From Sphingopyxis sp. OAS728 (GTDB taxonomy: Bacteria; Pseudomonadota; Alphaproteobacteria; Sphingomonadales; Sphingomonadaceae), in contig NZ_JADBDT010000001.1 in assembly GCF_014873485.1 (NCBI RefSeq), forward strand, positions 558,001 through 622,000: a DNA stretch of 64,000 bases. The letters run 5' to 3'. Position 1 is the first letter of the stretch. Each line of letters begins with the position of its first letter. The position numbers and the translations under genes are program-made. Positions 43,766-51,541 of the stretch are shown piece by piece. The notes under the pieces were generated by a model. That model was given only the letters and a program-made list of their open reading frames with translations, was not told the DNA's origin and ran no database searches.

Positions 43766-43831
43766 CTAGGCAGAAATGAAACGACAAAACAGATGCTTGC
43801 ACAGCCCGCCCTCTCTTTCAAAGCACCGCAG

Positions 43832-43858
43832 TTGCGCGGCGGACGATGGGCGCTATAT
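43832..43858 (+). promoter_or_regulatory. Possible promoter of the sigma factor gene
   Basis: TTGCGC (43832-43837) and CTATAT (43853-43858) are 15 bases apart. If used, transcription would start near 43866, which rules out the in-frame start at 43793 and supports starts at 43916 or 43940. Confidence 0.35.
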
Positions 43859-43915
43859 GACGGCGTCATCAGGGGGACGTATGGCGCACATCGGGGTGGC
43901 GCTCACCGGCAGAAG

Positions 43916-44461
43916 ATGGCGTTCCAAAGCAAGCAATCCATGACAGAGTCGCGCGACCGAACCGACGCCGCACAGGGCATCGAAGGCGTATTGCTCGCCA
44001 ACCGGGATCGCATCGTGCGATTTCTGGAGGTACGCGGTGCGGGCGACGGCGCCGAGGACCTGTTCCAGGACCTGTGGATGCGGATGACCGACCGAAAGAC
44101 CGGCCCCATCGCCGACCCCCTGCCCTATATCATGCGCGCCGCGAACAATCTGATGCTCGACCGCTATCGGTCGGCGCGTCAGAGCGATCTGCGCGACAAG
44201 GCATGGGGCGAAGCATCGGCCACGCAAATCCCATCGACCGAAACCTCGCTGATCTCGCGCGAACAACTCGCGCTTGTCGAAACCGCGATTACGGCGACCG
44301 GCGAACGACCGGCGCGCATCTTTCGCCGGTTCCGCGTCGACGGCATCCATCAACGCGATATTGCCAGTGAAATGGGGGTCAGCCTGAGCACCGTCGAAGC
44401 CGACCTGCGCAAAGTTTATGCGGCGCTCGCCACCATACGGAGGCAGTTCGATGCAAGCTGA
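43916..44461 (+). CDS. ECF sigma factor, FecI-like
   Basis: This roughly 181-residue sigma-70 family protein has region 2 (LLANRDRIVRFLEVRGAG, DLFQDLWMRM) and region 4 (RIFRRFRVDG, QRDIASEMGVSLSTVEADLRKVY). The order sigma-FecR-TonB receptor marks it as an iron-starvation or surface-signalling type sigma. Starts at 43916 and 43940 are both possible, neither with a clear ribosome-binding site. Its 3' end overlaps fecR by 11 bases. Confidence 0.88.
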   Translation: MAFQSKQSMTESRDRTDAAQGIEGVLLANRDRIVRFLEVRGAGDGAEDLFQDLWMRMTDRKTGPIADPLPYIMRAANNLMLDRYRSARQSDLRDKAWGEASATQIPSTETSLISREQLALVETAITATGERPARIFRRFRVDGIHQRDIASEMGVSLSTVEADLRKVYAALATIRRQFDAS

Positions 44462-45383
44462 CGCGGCGAACGTCGAGGCCCGCGCGATCGACTGGCTGAT
44501 CCGCCAGCGCGATCCCCTGTTCGACGACTGGGACGGCTTTGCCGACTGGCTTGCCGAGGATCCGGAGCATAACGCGATCTACGACGCCCTGGCCAGCCTC
44601 GACCGCGACCTCGATGCCCTGCCCGCCGCGCCGAAACCGTCGGTCGTGATCGTCCCCGACGCACCGCGCCGCCCGTCACGGCGCACATGGTTCGGCGGCG
44701 CGATCGCCGCCGCGCTGGTCGGCGCGATCAGCCTGTCGAGCCTTGGCCTGCTCGGCAACGACAGCCGGATCGAGACGGTGGCTGGCGAACATCGCACCAT
44801 CGCGCTCGCCGACGGGTCGAAGATCGAGATCAACGGCGCTTCGGTGATCGAGATCGACAAGGATCGCCCACGCTTTGCCCGGCTGGAATCGGGCGAAGCG
44901 ATGTTCCATGTCGTGCATCGCGACAACGATCCGTTCGTGGTCGAGACGGGCGATGCAAGGATTGTCGACCTTGGCACCGCGTTCAACGTTGTGCGCCGCG
45001 ACCGCCAGACGTCTGTCGCCGTGTCCGAAGGGATCGTCCTGTACAACCCCGACCGCGACAAGATCCGCCTCGTCGCGGGCAAGGGCATCGAAGCGCGCGA
45101 CGGCGACCGCCAACCGCCGGTCGTTCAGGACGTCGACGTCGCGAGTATCGGCGGCTGGCGTAGCGGCCTGCTCGTCTACAATGGCACCCCGCTTGCGGTT
45201 GTGGCCGAGGATTTGAAGCGCACTGCCGGAATGCAAGTGCGCATCGCACCCGAAGCGAGCGACCTGTCGTTCCGCGGTGCACTCATCATCGACAAGAACC
45301 GGAACCGCACGATCGCCGATCTCGCGGCACTGTCGGGAACCACGGCCCAGCGCCAGGGCGATGGCTGGATATTGACCCGCTGA
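44451..45383 (+). CDS. FecR-family anti-sigma factor/transducer
   Basis: This 310-residue inner-membrane protein has an N-terminal cytoplasmic DUF4880 domain (AIDWLIRQRDPLFDDWDGFADWL in two parts), one membrane span (about residues 82-100, GAIAAALVGAISLSSLGLLG) and the periplasmic FecR domain (TIALADGSKIEINGAS, RFARLESGEAMFHVV). A secretin/STN-like C-terminal tail (VYNGTPLAVVAEDLKRTAG) would touch the receptor. It holds and activates the sigma factor encoded upstream. GGAGG lies seven bases before the ATG. Its stop is two bases before the receptor ATG. Confidence 0.92.
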   Translation: MQADAANVEARAIDWLIRQRDPLFDDWDGFADWLAEDPEHNAIYDALASLDRDLDALPAAPKPSVVIVPDAPRRPSRRTWFGGAIAAALVGAISLSSLGLLGNDSRIETVAGEHRTIALADGSKIEINGASVIEIDKDRPRFARLESGEAMFHVVHRDNDPFVVETGDARIVDLGTAFNVVRRDRQTSVAVSEGIVLYNPDRDKIRLVAGKGIEARDGDRQPPVVQDVDVASIGGWRSGLLVYNGTPLAVVAEDLKRTAGMQVRIAPEASDLSFRGALIIDKNRNRTIADLAALSGTTAQRQGDGWILTR

Positions 45384-45385
45384 AC

Positions 45386-47896
45386 ATGCACCCGCGCCTT
45401 TCCCTTGCCGCAGCAACGATAGCGCTGTGCCTGCCCGTGCAGGTTCAGGCGGCGGAGGAACGCGCGTTCGACGTCCCCAAGGGGAGCCTGTCGACCGTGC
45501 TCCCGGTCATCAGCCGGCAGGCCGGCGTCAGCATCAGCGTGGGCGATGCGAAACTCTGGCAGGCGCGCGTCAAACCGGTGCGCGGACGGATGAGCGTCGA
45601 AAAGGCGATCAAGCGCCTGCTCGACGGATCCGATGCGCGCGCGGTGCGGGTCAGCGCGACAAGCTGGCGTATCGAACGCCGCCCGGCCCAACCTTCCCGC
45701 GTCGCGCGCTCCGCACCGGCGCCACGGCAGGCGCCGCAGCCGCGCGCGCGCGAGCCATCGAATGATGCGGTTGCCGCGGCGCAGGACGAAATCATCGTCA
45801 CCGCGACGAAGACCGATCTGCCCCTTACCCACTTCGCCGGCGTCGTCACCCAATTGGATGGCGGCGATTTGGCGTTTGGCGGCGAGCGCGGAATGGACTC
45901 GATCCTGTCGCGCACCGCGACCGTCTCCTCGACCCATCTGGGTTCGGGGCGCAACAAGCTATTCATTCGCGGTATCGCCGATTCCAGCTTCACCGGCCCG
46001 ACCCAGTCGACCGTGGGCCAATATCTGGGCGACATCCGGCTGAGCTATAACGCCCCTGACCCCGATCTCCGTCTCTACGACATCGACAATGTCGAAATCC
46101 TCGAAGGGCCGCAAGGAACGCTCTACGGTGCCGGTTCGCTCGGCGGCATCATCCGCGTCGTGCCGAAGGCGCCCGACCCGCGCGAAATGACGGTGCAGGC
46201 GATCGCCGGCGTATCGGTTACCCAGCATGGCGACCCCGGCGGCGATATTGCGGCGATCACCAATATCCCGGTCAGCGACGACGGCCATGCCCTGCGTCTC
46301 GTCGGCTATATGCTCACCGACGGCGGCTATATCGACAATCCGCTGCGCGGCCAGAACGACGTCAACCGCGTCCATGTGCGCGGCGGGCGCGGCACCTTTC
46401 GTTTCGAGGCCGGCGACAGTTGGACGATCGACCTCGGCGGCGTCTATCAGGCGATCACGTCGGACGACGCGCAATATGCCGACAAGGACGGCCCGCCGCT
46501 CACGCGCGCCTCGATGGTCGAGCAGAATGCGACGGCGCGCTACGGCATGGGTACGATCGTGGTGATGAAGGATTGGGACGATCTGCATTTCCAGTCGTCG
46601 AACGCCTATATCGACCACCGCCTGTTCGAACGCTTCGACGCCAGCCTGCCCGAAGCGCGGCAAGGGACCGACCTGTCCAACGGGGGCGTCCCGGCTCCGC
46701 CGTCGGTTGGAACCGTCGATGTCGCCCGCTTGTTCGCGCCGATCCAGGTCATTCCGCTGAACGACGTCCCGCGCGTGCTCGACCAGCGCAACGCGACGCG
46801 GATGTTCGTCAGCGAAAACCGCCTGTCGCGCCCGTACAGCGACGGCCTCGGCTGGGTCGTCGGCGCCAGCTTTATCGACAATCGCGCGCGGCAGAACCGC
46901 GAATATGCCTATGGCCCGCTCCGTGCGATGCTTCCGGGCGTGACCAACAAGATCACCGAATTCACCGGCTATGCCGAGGCGACCGTCGAAGTGATGCCCG
47001 ACCTGATCGCATCGGGCGGCGTTCGCCTGTCGCACGCCAAGCTCGGCGGCGAAGCCGAGGGCGTGTCCTTTGCTTTGGCCCAGGCGAACCGCGCAACGAC
47101 CGCGTCGCGCAACGAGACCGACCTGCTGCCTTCCTTCTCGCTGCTTGCGACGCCGCTGCACAATGTCCGGCTCTACGCGCGCTACCAAGAGGGTTTCCGG
47201 CCCGGTGGCCTCGCCGTCGACGGCAATTTCGTCCGCCGCTTCCTCAACGATCAGGTCCGCACCTGGGAAGCGGGCATGCGTTTCGGCGACAAGGGGCAGA
47301 GCCTGCTCGACGCCAGCATTTCGATCTCGCACAGCCGCTGGCGCAATATCCAGGCCGATTTCATCGACAGCACCGGGTTCCCGACCACCGCCAATATCGG
47401 CGACGGTCGCATCACCAGCCTGTCGGGCGCGGTCGCGATGCGGCCGACCGCCGCGCTGACCTTCGAACTCGGCGCAGTCTATAACCACAGCCGGGTCGAC
47501 GATCTCTCGCCGCAGATTTTGCCGGTATTCGACGCCGCCCCGGCCCGCCTTGGCCGAATTCCCAATGTCGCGAGCCACGCGGTGCGCGGATCGGTCAACT
47601 ATGCGGCCATGATCGGCGACGAGGATTTCCGCGTCAACGGATGGGCGAATTACATCGGTCCATCGCGGCTTGGCATCGGACCGGTGCTCGGCGAGAGCCA
47701 GGGCGACTATATCGACACGGGGGTCGCGATGCGCGTCGGCAACGCGCGACGCGGCCTGTCGCTGACGCTGACAAATTTGTTCGATTCGCGCGGCAACCGC
47801 TTTTCGCTCGGCACGCCCTTCGTCGAAGGTAACGAGGGTTTCATGACCCCGCTCCGCCCGCGCACGCTCCGGATCGCCGTCGACGTCGCCTATTGA
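45386..47896 (+). CDS. TonB-dependent transducer with STN domain
   Basis: This 836-residue receptor has a signal peptide (LSLAAATIALCLPVQVQA), an STN signalling domain (residues 25-95: FDVPKGSLSTVLPVISRQAG), a Pro/Arg-rich linker, a TonB box region (DEIIVTATKTDLP), a plug with LYDIDNVEILEGPQGTLYGAG, and a barrel ending TLRIAVDVAY. The STN domain passes ligand binding to the FecR encoded just upstream. The ligand is unknown: no siderophore or heme signature was noticed. Convergent with an acyl-CoA dehydrogenase, 24 bases apart. Confidence 0.92.
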   Translation: MHPRLSLAAATIALCLPVQVQAAEERAFDVPKGSLSTVLPVISRQAGVSISVGDAKLWQARVKPVRGRMSVEKAIKRLLDGSDARAVRVSATSWRIERRPAQPSRVARSAPAPRQAPQPRAREPSNDAVAAAQDEIIVTATKTDLPLTHFAGVVTQLDGGDLAFGGERGMDSILSRTATVSSTHLGSGRNKLFIRGIADSSFTGPTQSTVGQYLGDIRLSYNAPDPDLRLYDIDNVEILEGPQGTLYGAGSLGGIIRVVPKAPDPREMTVQAIAGVSVTQHGDPGGDIAAITNIPVSDDGHALRLVGYMLTDGGYIDNPLRGQNDVNRVHVRGGRGTFRFEAGDSWTIDLGGVYQAITSDDAQYADKDGPPLTRASMVEQNATARYGMGTIVVMKDWDDLHFQSSNAYIDHRLFERFDASLPEARQGTDLSNGGVPAPPSVGTVDVARLFAPIQVIPLNDVPRVLDQRNATRMFVSENRLSRPYSDGLGWVVGASFIDNRARQNREYAYGPLRAMLPGVTNKITEFTGYAEATVEVMPDLIASGGVRLSHAKLGGEAEGVSFALAQANRATTASRNETDLLPSFSLLATPLHNVRLYARYQEGFRPGGLAVDGNFVRRFLNDQVRTWEAGMRFGDKGQSLLDASISISHSRWRNIQADFIDSTGFPTTANIGDGRITSLSGAVAMRPTAALTFELGAVYNHSRVDDLSPQILPVFDAAPARLGRIPNVASHAVRGSVNYAAMIGDEDFRVNGWANYIGPSRLGIGPVLGESQGDYIDTGVAMRVGNARRGLSLTLTNLFDSRGNRFSLGTPFVEGNEGFMTPLRPRTLRIAVDVAY

Positions 47897-47920
47897 GGCT
47901 CCGCCGACGGCGTTGGACTA

Positions 47921-49060
47921 TTAGTCGGCCAGCGTGATCCGTTCATAGCGGTCCATATGATAATCGTGGCTGCCGAACTGGCCCTCGATCATCGTCGCGC
48001 GCTTGAAATAATGGCCGATCGCCAGTTCCTGCGTGATACCGATGCCGCCGTGCGTCTGGATCGCATTCTGCCCGACGAAATTGGCGCCGCGCGCGACCTT
48101 TGCCTTCGCAGCCGAGACCGCCGCCATGCGCTCGTTCGCGGGCAGGCCCAGTTTCAGCGTCCCCATGATCGTCATCGAGCGCGCCTGTTCGACCTCCATG
48201 AACATGTCGACCATGCGGTGCTGGAGCACCTGGAACTTCGCGATCGGCACCCCGAACTGCTTGCGCTGCTGCGTATATTCAAGCGTGCCTTCATGCAGTT
48301 TCTGCATCACGCCGGTCGCCTCGGCACACACCGCGACGGTCGCTTCGTCGACGATCTGTTCGATCAGCGGCAGCCCGGAGCCTTCGCCGCCGAGAAGCGC
48401 ATCGCCGGGGATCGCGACATTTTCGAAATAGATTTCGGACGCGCGGCTTCCATCGACAGTCGGATAGTCACGGCGGACGATCCCGGGCAAATTGGCGTCG
48501 ATCAGGAACAGCGACACGCCGTCGCGATCACGGACATTGCCCCCGGTGCGCGCGGTGACGAGCAGATGCGTCGCCCACGGCGCGGCGTATACGACGCCCT
48601 TGTGGCCGTTCAGCACATAACCCGCGCCGTCCTTCTTCGCGGTGGTGCGCAGGTTGGCAAGGTCATAGCGACCCTGCGGCTCGGCATAGGCGAAAGCGAT
48701 GATCGCATTGCCCGCGATGATCTCGGGGATCATCGCGTCGGCCTGCGCGCCGCCAACGGCCTTGAGCGCGCCGCCAGCGATGACGACGGTCGGCAGATAG
48801 GGCTCGATCCCGATGACCTTGCCGAGTTCCTCCATCACGATCGCATTTTCCAGCGCCCCCCCGCCGAGGCCGCCATGTTCTTCGGCGAAAGCTGCGCCGA
48901 GCATGCCCAATTCCTGCGCAAGCGCGGTCCAGATCGCTGGGTCGCGGCCGCTGTCCGAATTGATGAACTTCTGGCGCGTCTCGAAATCATAGGTGTCGCC
49001 GAGGAAACGGGCGAGCGTGTCGCGGATCATGTCCTGCGTTTCGGTGTAGGTGAAATCCAT
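47921..49060 (-). CDS. Acyl-CoA dehydrogenase
   Basis: This 379-residue FAD enzyme starts MDFTYTETQDMIRDTLARFL and has IIAFAYAEPQGRYD at the flavin site, NGHKGVVYAAPWATH, TVDGSRASEIYFENV, QRKQFGVPIAKFQVLQHRM and QTHGGIGITQE. It is the shorter, slightly divergent type often paired with a full-length acyl-CoA dehydrogenase, as here. It would make a 2-enoyl-CoA from an acyl-CoA; the acyl group is unknown. The frame extends 25 codons upstream, but those fall in the REP-like element. It follows the other dehydrogenase gene on the minus strand. Confidence 0.92.
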   Translation of the reverse strand: MDFTYTETQDMIRDTLARFLGDTYDFETRQKFINSDSGRDPAIWTALAQELGMLGAAFAEEHGGLGGGALENAIVMEELGKVIGIEPYLPTVVIAGGALKAVGGAQADAMIPEIIAGNAIIAFAYAEPQGRYDLANLRTTAKKDGAGYVLNGHKGVVYAAPWATHLLVTARTGGNVRDRDGVSLFLIDANLPGIVRRDYPTVDGSRASEIYFENVAIPGDALLGGEGSGLPLIEQIVDEATVAVCAEATGVMQKLHEGTLEYTQQRKQFGVPIAKFQVLQHRMVDMFMEVEQARSMTIMGTLKLGLPANERMAAVSAAKAKVARGANFVGQNAIQTHGGIGITQELAIGHYFKRATMIEGQFGSHDYHMDRYERITLAD

Positions 49061-49081
49061 TCTTCTATTCCCTAATTTCAC

Positions 49082-49149
49082 CGTCACCCCGGCGACGGCC
49101 GGGGTCTCAAGCTCGAAGCGTTGAGATTCCGGCATGCGCCGGAATGACG
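49082..49149. repeat. REP-like pair of inverted palindromes
   Basis: Two 29-base units, 49082-49110 and 49121-49149, are imperfect inverted copies; each holds its own GC-rich palindrome (CCCCGGC...GCCGGGG and TTCCGGC...GCCGGAA) and ends in TCTCAA or its complement. Ten bases separate them. This is the layout of REP/BIME elements that are scattered in intergenic gaps of many proteobacteria. It lies between two co-directional acyl-CoA dehydrogenase genes. Confidence 0.8.
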
Positions 49150-49156
49150 TCCAATG

Positions 49157-50350
49157 TCAGAGGCCGAGCACCATCTTCGCGATGATGTTGCGCTGGATCT
49201 CGTTCGACCCGCCATAGATCGTCGTCTTGCGCATGTTGAAATAGGTCGGCGCCGCGCGGTGTGCGTAGTCCGGCCCGATCGGGTGCTCGTTGTCGCCTTC
49301 GCCAAAGCCGCGGAAATAGGGCGCACCATAATGTCCGACGGCCTCGAGCGTCAGTTCGGTAAGCCGCTGCTGGATCTCCGACCCTTTGATCTTGAGCAAG
49401 CTCGACTCCGGCCCCGGACCGCGGCCTGCATTCGGACCCGCGAGGCTGCGCAGTTCGGTAAATTCCAGCGCTGCCAGATCGACTTCCAACTCGGCGACCT
49501 TGCGCTTGAAGAAGGCGTTGGCGAGCAAAGGCTTGTCGCCGTCGAGTTCGGTGCGGGCGATCGCCTTTACCTTTTCGATCCCGCGCTTCGATGCCGCGAC
49601 ACCCGCGATGCCGGTGCGTTCGTGCGCGAGCAGGAACTTGGCGCAGGTCCACCCCTTATTCTCTTCATAGACGCGCTGCGACTGGGGCACGCGGACGTCC
49701 TCCAGCCACACTTCGTTGACCTCATGCTCGCCGCCCAGCGTGATGATCGGGCGCACCGTGATGCCCGGCGACTTCATGTCGATCAGAAGGAAGCTGATGC
49801 CTTCCTGCTGCTTGGCTTCCTTGTCGGTACGGACGAGGAAGAAGCCCCAATCGGCATGCTGCGCCAGCGTCGTCCACGTCTTCTGCCCGTTGACGATATA
49901 ATCGTCGCCATCGGCAACGGCCGTGGTGCGAAGCGAAGCGAGATCCGAACCCGAGCCAGGTTCCGAATAGCCCTGACACCACCAGTCCTCCCCCGACAGG
50001 ATGCGCGGCAGGAAATGGGCTTTCTGTTCGGGCGTGCCAAAGGTGTAGATAACCGGGCCGACCATCGCGAGGCCAAAGGGCATCAAGCGAATGCAATCGG
50101 CGCGCGCGGTCTCTTCGGACCAGATGAAACGCTGCGTCGGCGTCCAGCCGGTGCCGCCATATTCGACCGGCCATGCGGGTGCGATCCAGCCCTTTTTGTA
50201 CAGGATCTTGTGCCAGGCGAGAAAATCCTCCTTGGACATTTCTTCGCCTTCATCCTGCTTGTCGCGCAGGTCGGCGGGGTAATTTTCGGCGATGAACTGG
50301 CGAACTTCCTGTTGGAAGGCCAGATCCTCGGGGCTGAATTCCATGTCCAT
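49157..50350 (-). CDS. Acyl-CoA dehydrogenase, full length
   Basis: This 397-residue FAD enzyme starts MDMEFSPEDLAFQQEVRQF and has CQGYSEPGSGSDLASLRT with the flavin-contacting Ser/Thr, NGQKTWTTLAQHADW, LGGEHEVNEVWLEDVRVP, and the C-terminal TIYGGSNEIQRNIIAK. This is the subtype paired with a divergent partner in sphingomonad and actinobacterial degradation clusters. The ATG at 50350 has GGGAG seven bases upstream; a second ATG lies two codons in. A well-formed promoter with two palindromes lies just upstream. Confidence 0.93.
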   Translation of the reverse strand: MDMEFSPEDLAFQQEVRQFIAENYPADLRDKQDEGEEMSKEDFLAWHKILYKKGWIAPAWPVEYGGTGWTPTQRFIWSEETARADCIRLMPFGLAMVGPVIYTFGTPEQKAHFLPRILSGEDWWCQGYSEPGSGSDLASLRTTAVADGDDYIVNGQKTWTTLAQHADWGFFLVRTDKEAKQQEGISFLLIDMKSPGITVRPIITLGGEHEVNEVWLEDVRVPQSQRVYEENKGWTCAKFLLAHERTGIAGVAASKRGIEKVKAIARTELDGDKPLLANAFFKRKVAELEVDLAALEFTELRSLAGPNAGRGPGPESSLLKIKGSEIQQRLTELTLEAVGHYGAPYFRGFGEGDNEHPIGPDYAHRAAPTYFNMRKTTIYGGSNEIQRNIIAKMVLGL

Positions 50351-50378
50351 CACGAATCTCCCATTGGGCAATGGCGCC

Positions 50379-50407
50379 CTTATATTGAGCGCTCACCTTT
50401 ACGTAAA
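50379..50407 (-). promoter_or_regulatory. Promoter with overlapping palindromic operators, acyl-CoA dehydrogenase genes
   Basis: On the minus strand TTTACG (50407-50402) and TATAAG (50384-50379) are exactly 17 bases apart. The perfect palindrome TTTACGTAAA (50398-50407) covers the -35 and the perfect palindrome GAGCGCTC (50387-50394) lies in the spacer. Both could be repressor sites. The leader would be about 20 bases and holds GGGAG before the ATG at 50350. Confidence 0.6.
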
Positions 50408-50408
50408 C

Positions 50409-50433
50409 GGAAAGTTGTCGCTTGCAACTTTCC
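50409..50433 (-). terminator. Hairpin after the Phd-PAS gene
   Basis: Perfect 9-base arms (50409-50417 and 50425-50433) close a 7-base loop, followed on the minus strand by GTTTACG. The T-run is short. It lies between the Phd-PAS stop and the next promoter, so a terminator role fits its place. Confidence 0.5.
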
Positions 50434-50521
50434 TTCGCCCGATGATTGCGCGCAACAACGCCGATTGTCCAGCGTGCGCGGTCGTCGAGCGTCTACAATA
50501 ACGAGAGGATGGAAGCTGGCT

Positions 50522-51430
50522 CTAACGCGCGGCGCGGGGCGTTACGAGGATGACGGCACCGTCGCTGGCGTAAGCGCCACGAACCTCGACAATCGAGAGG
50601 TTGACATCGATGACCGCGCCGTCGCGCGTGACCATCTGCGACGCGATGCGGACGGGCTGGCCCGACCGGAAGACCGATTCGAGTGCCTCGACAAAGGCGC
50701 CGCGCTGCCCGACCGCCAACAGCGCCGAAAAACGCACGCGGCGGATGGCGGCGGCTTCGACTCCCAAAAGGCCGGTCAGCATCGCGTTCGCCGCCTCGAC
50801 CGTTTCGCGCACTGAAATGCGCGCATGCCCGATGCCGCCGTCGATCTCGACCGCGTCGAGCATCGCCTGCCGCATGTCGCCTGCGGCGAAACCCTCCATC
50901 GCCTCACTAACATCGCGCAGTACGATTGCACCGCCGATTGGTAGGGGAACCAGGTCGATATGTAGCCACTGGCGCGGACGGAGCATGCCCGGAATGTCAC
51001 CGGAAAAACGCTCGCGATGGTCGATCAAGCGAATGATGTACTGAAACACCAGGCTGTCCGCCAAGCTCGGCACCGCAGCGACCAGATTCTCTCCGAGCAA
51101 TCGGGCCGCGGGAGTTTCCAGAATATCCGATGCCGCGGGATTGACCGCTATGATCCGCCGTTGCCGATCGATCAGGATTACAGGGTCCCGAAACGAGTCG
51201 ACAAGACTTGCACGCGATTCCTGTAGCATATCGGCCGTCGAAGCGATGTCGCGCGCCGGATCGCCATCGAGACGGCGATAATCGTCGAGCGAAATCAGTA
51301 CATGCGCATCCTTGCCGTGATGCGTCACGACCACGGGCTTGCGCGCCGCCTGCAATCGCCAATTGGCAAAGCCGCGGATAAAATCTGCCGCCGATACGCG
51401 CTGCGGTTCCTGCGCTGCTGCCACGCCCAC
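50522..51430 (-). CDS. Phd/YefM antitoxin-like domain fused to PAS sensor domains
   Basis: This roughly 302-residue protein begins with a Phd/YefM-like fold: RVSAADFIRGFANWRL, then KPVVVTHHGKDAHVLISLDDYRRL, the layout of antitoxin DNA-binding domains. Two PAS-like regions follow: FRDPVILIDRQRRIIAVNPAASDIL, split here by a helix pair, and near the C-terminus FVEALESVFRSGQPVRIASQ with VIDVNLSIVEVRG. No kinase, cyclase or toxin domain is present. It looks like a sensor-regulator that binds DNA through the Phd fold. Start is uncertain (GTG at 51430 or 51424); a TATAAG hexamer at 51460-51455 supports either and rules against TTG at 51490. Confidence 0.75.
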   Translation of the reverse strand: MGVAAAQEPQRVSAADFIRGFANWRLQAARKPVVVTHHGKDAHVLISLDDYRRLDGDPARDIASTADMLQESRASLVDSFRDPVILIDRQRRIIAVNPAASDILETPAARLLGENLVAAVPSLADSLVFQYIIRLIDHRERFSGDIPGMLRPRQWLHIDLVPLPIGGAIVLRDVSEAMEGFAAGDMRQAMLDAVEIDGGIGHARISVRETVEAANAMLTGLLGVEAAAIRRVRFSALLAVGQRGAFVEALESVFRSGQPVRIASQMVTRDGAVIDVNLSIVEVRGAYASDGAVILVTPRAAR

Positions 51431-51541
51431 CCCCGAAAGACCAAATTCTTGACACTTATACACTTCCAGCCATTTGCTTTCGCTCGGCAAATCGTGAGTT
51501 TGTGCCGTGCCGGGCCCGTTATGGCGCCATTGCGCAAGCGA

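Noticed and set aside
43705..47896. Lasso-peptide cluster near FecI/FecR/TonB, as described in some Sphingopyxis
   Set aside because: No precursor peptide, no B/C processing enzymes and no isopeptidase were found; the gap before the sigma gene holds no plausible precursor frame.
50522..51541. Toxin-antitoxin module
   Set aside because: The Phd-like domain has no toxin gene on either side; the flanks are tadG and an acyl-CoA dehydrogenase.
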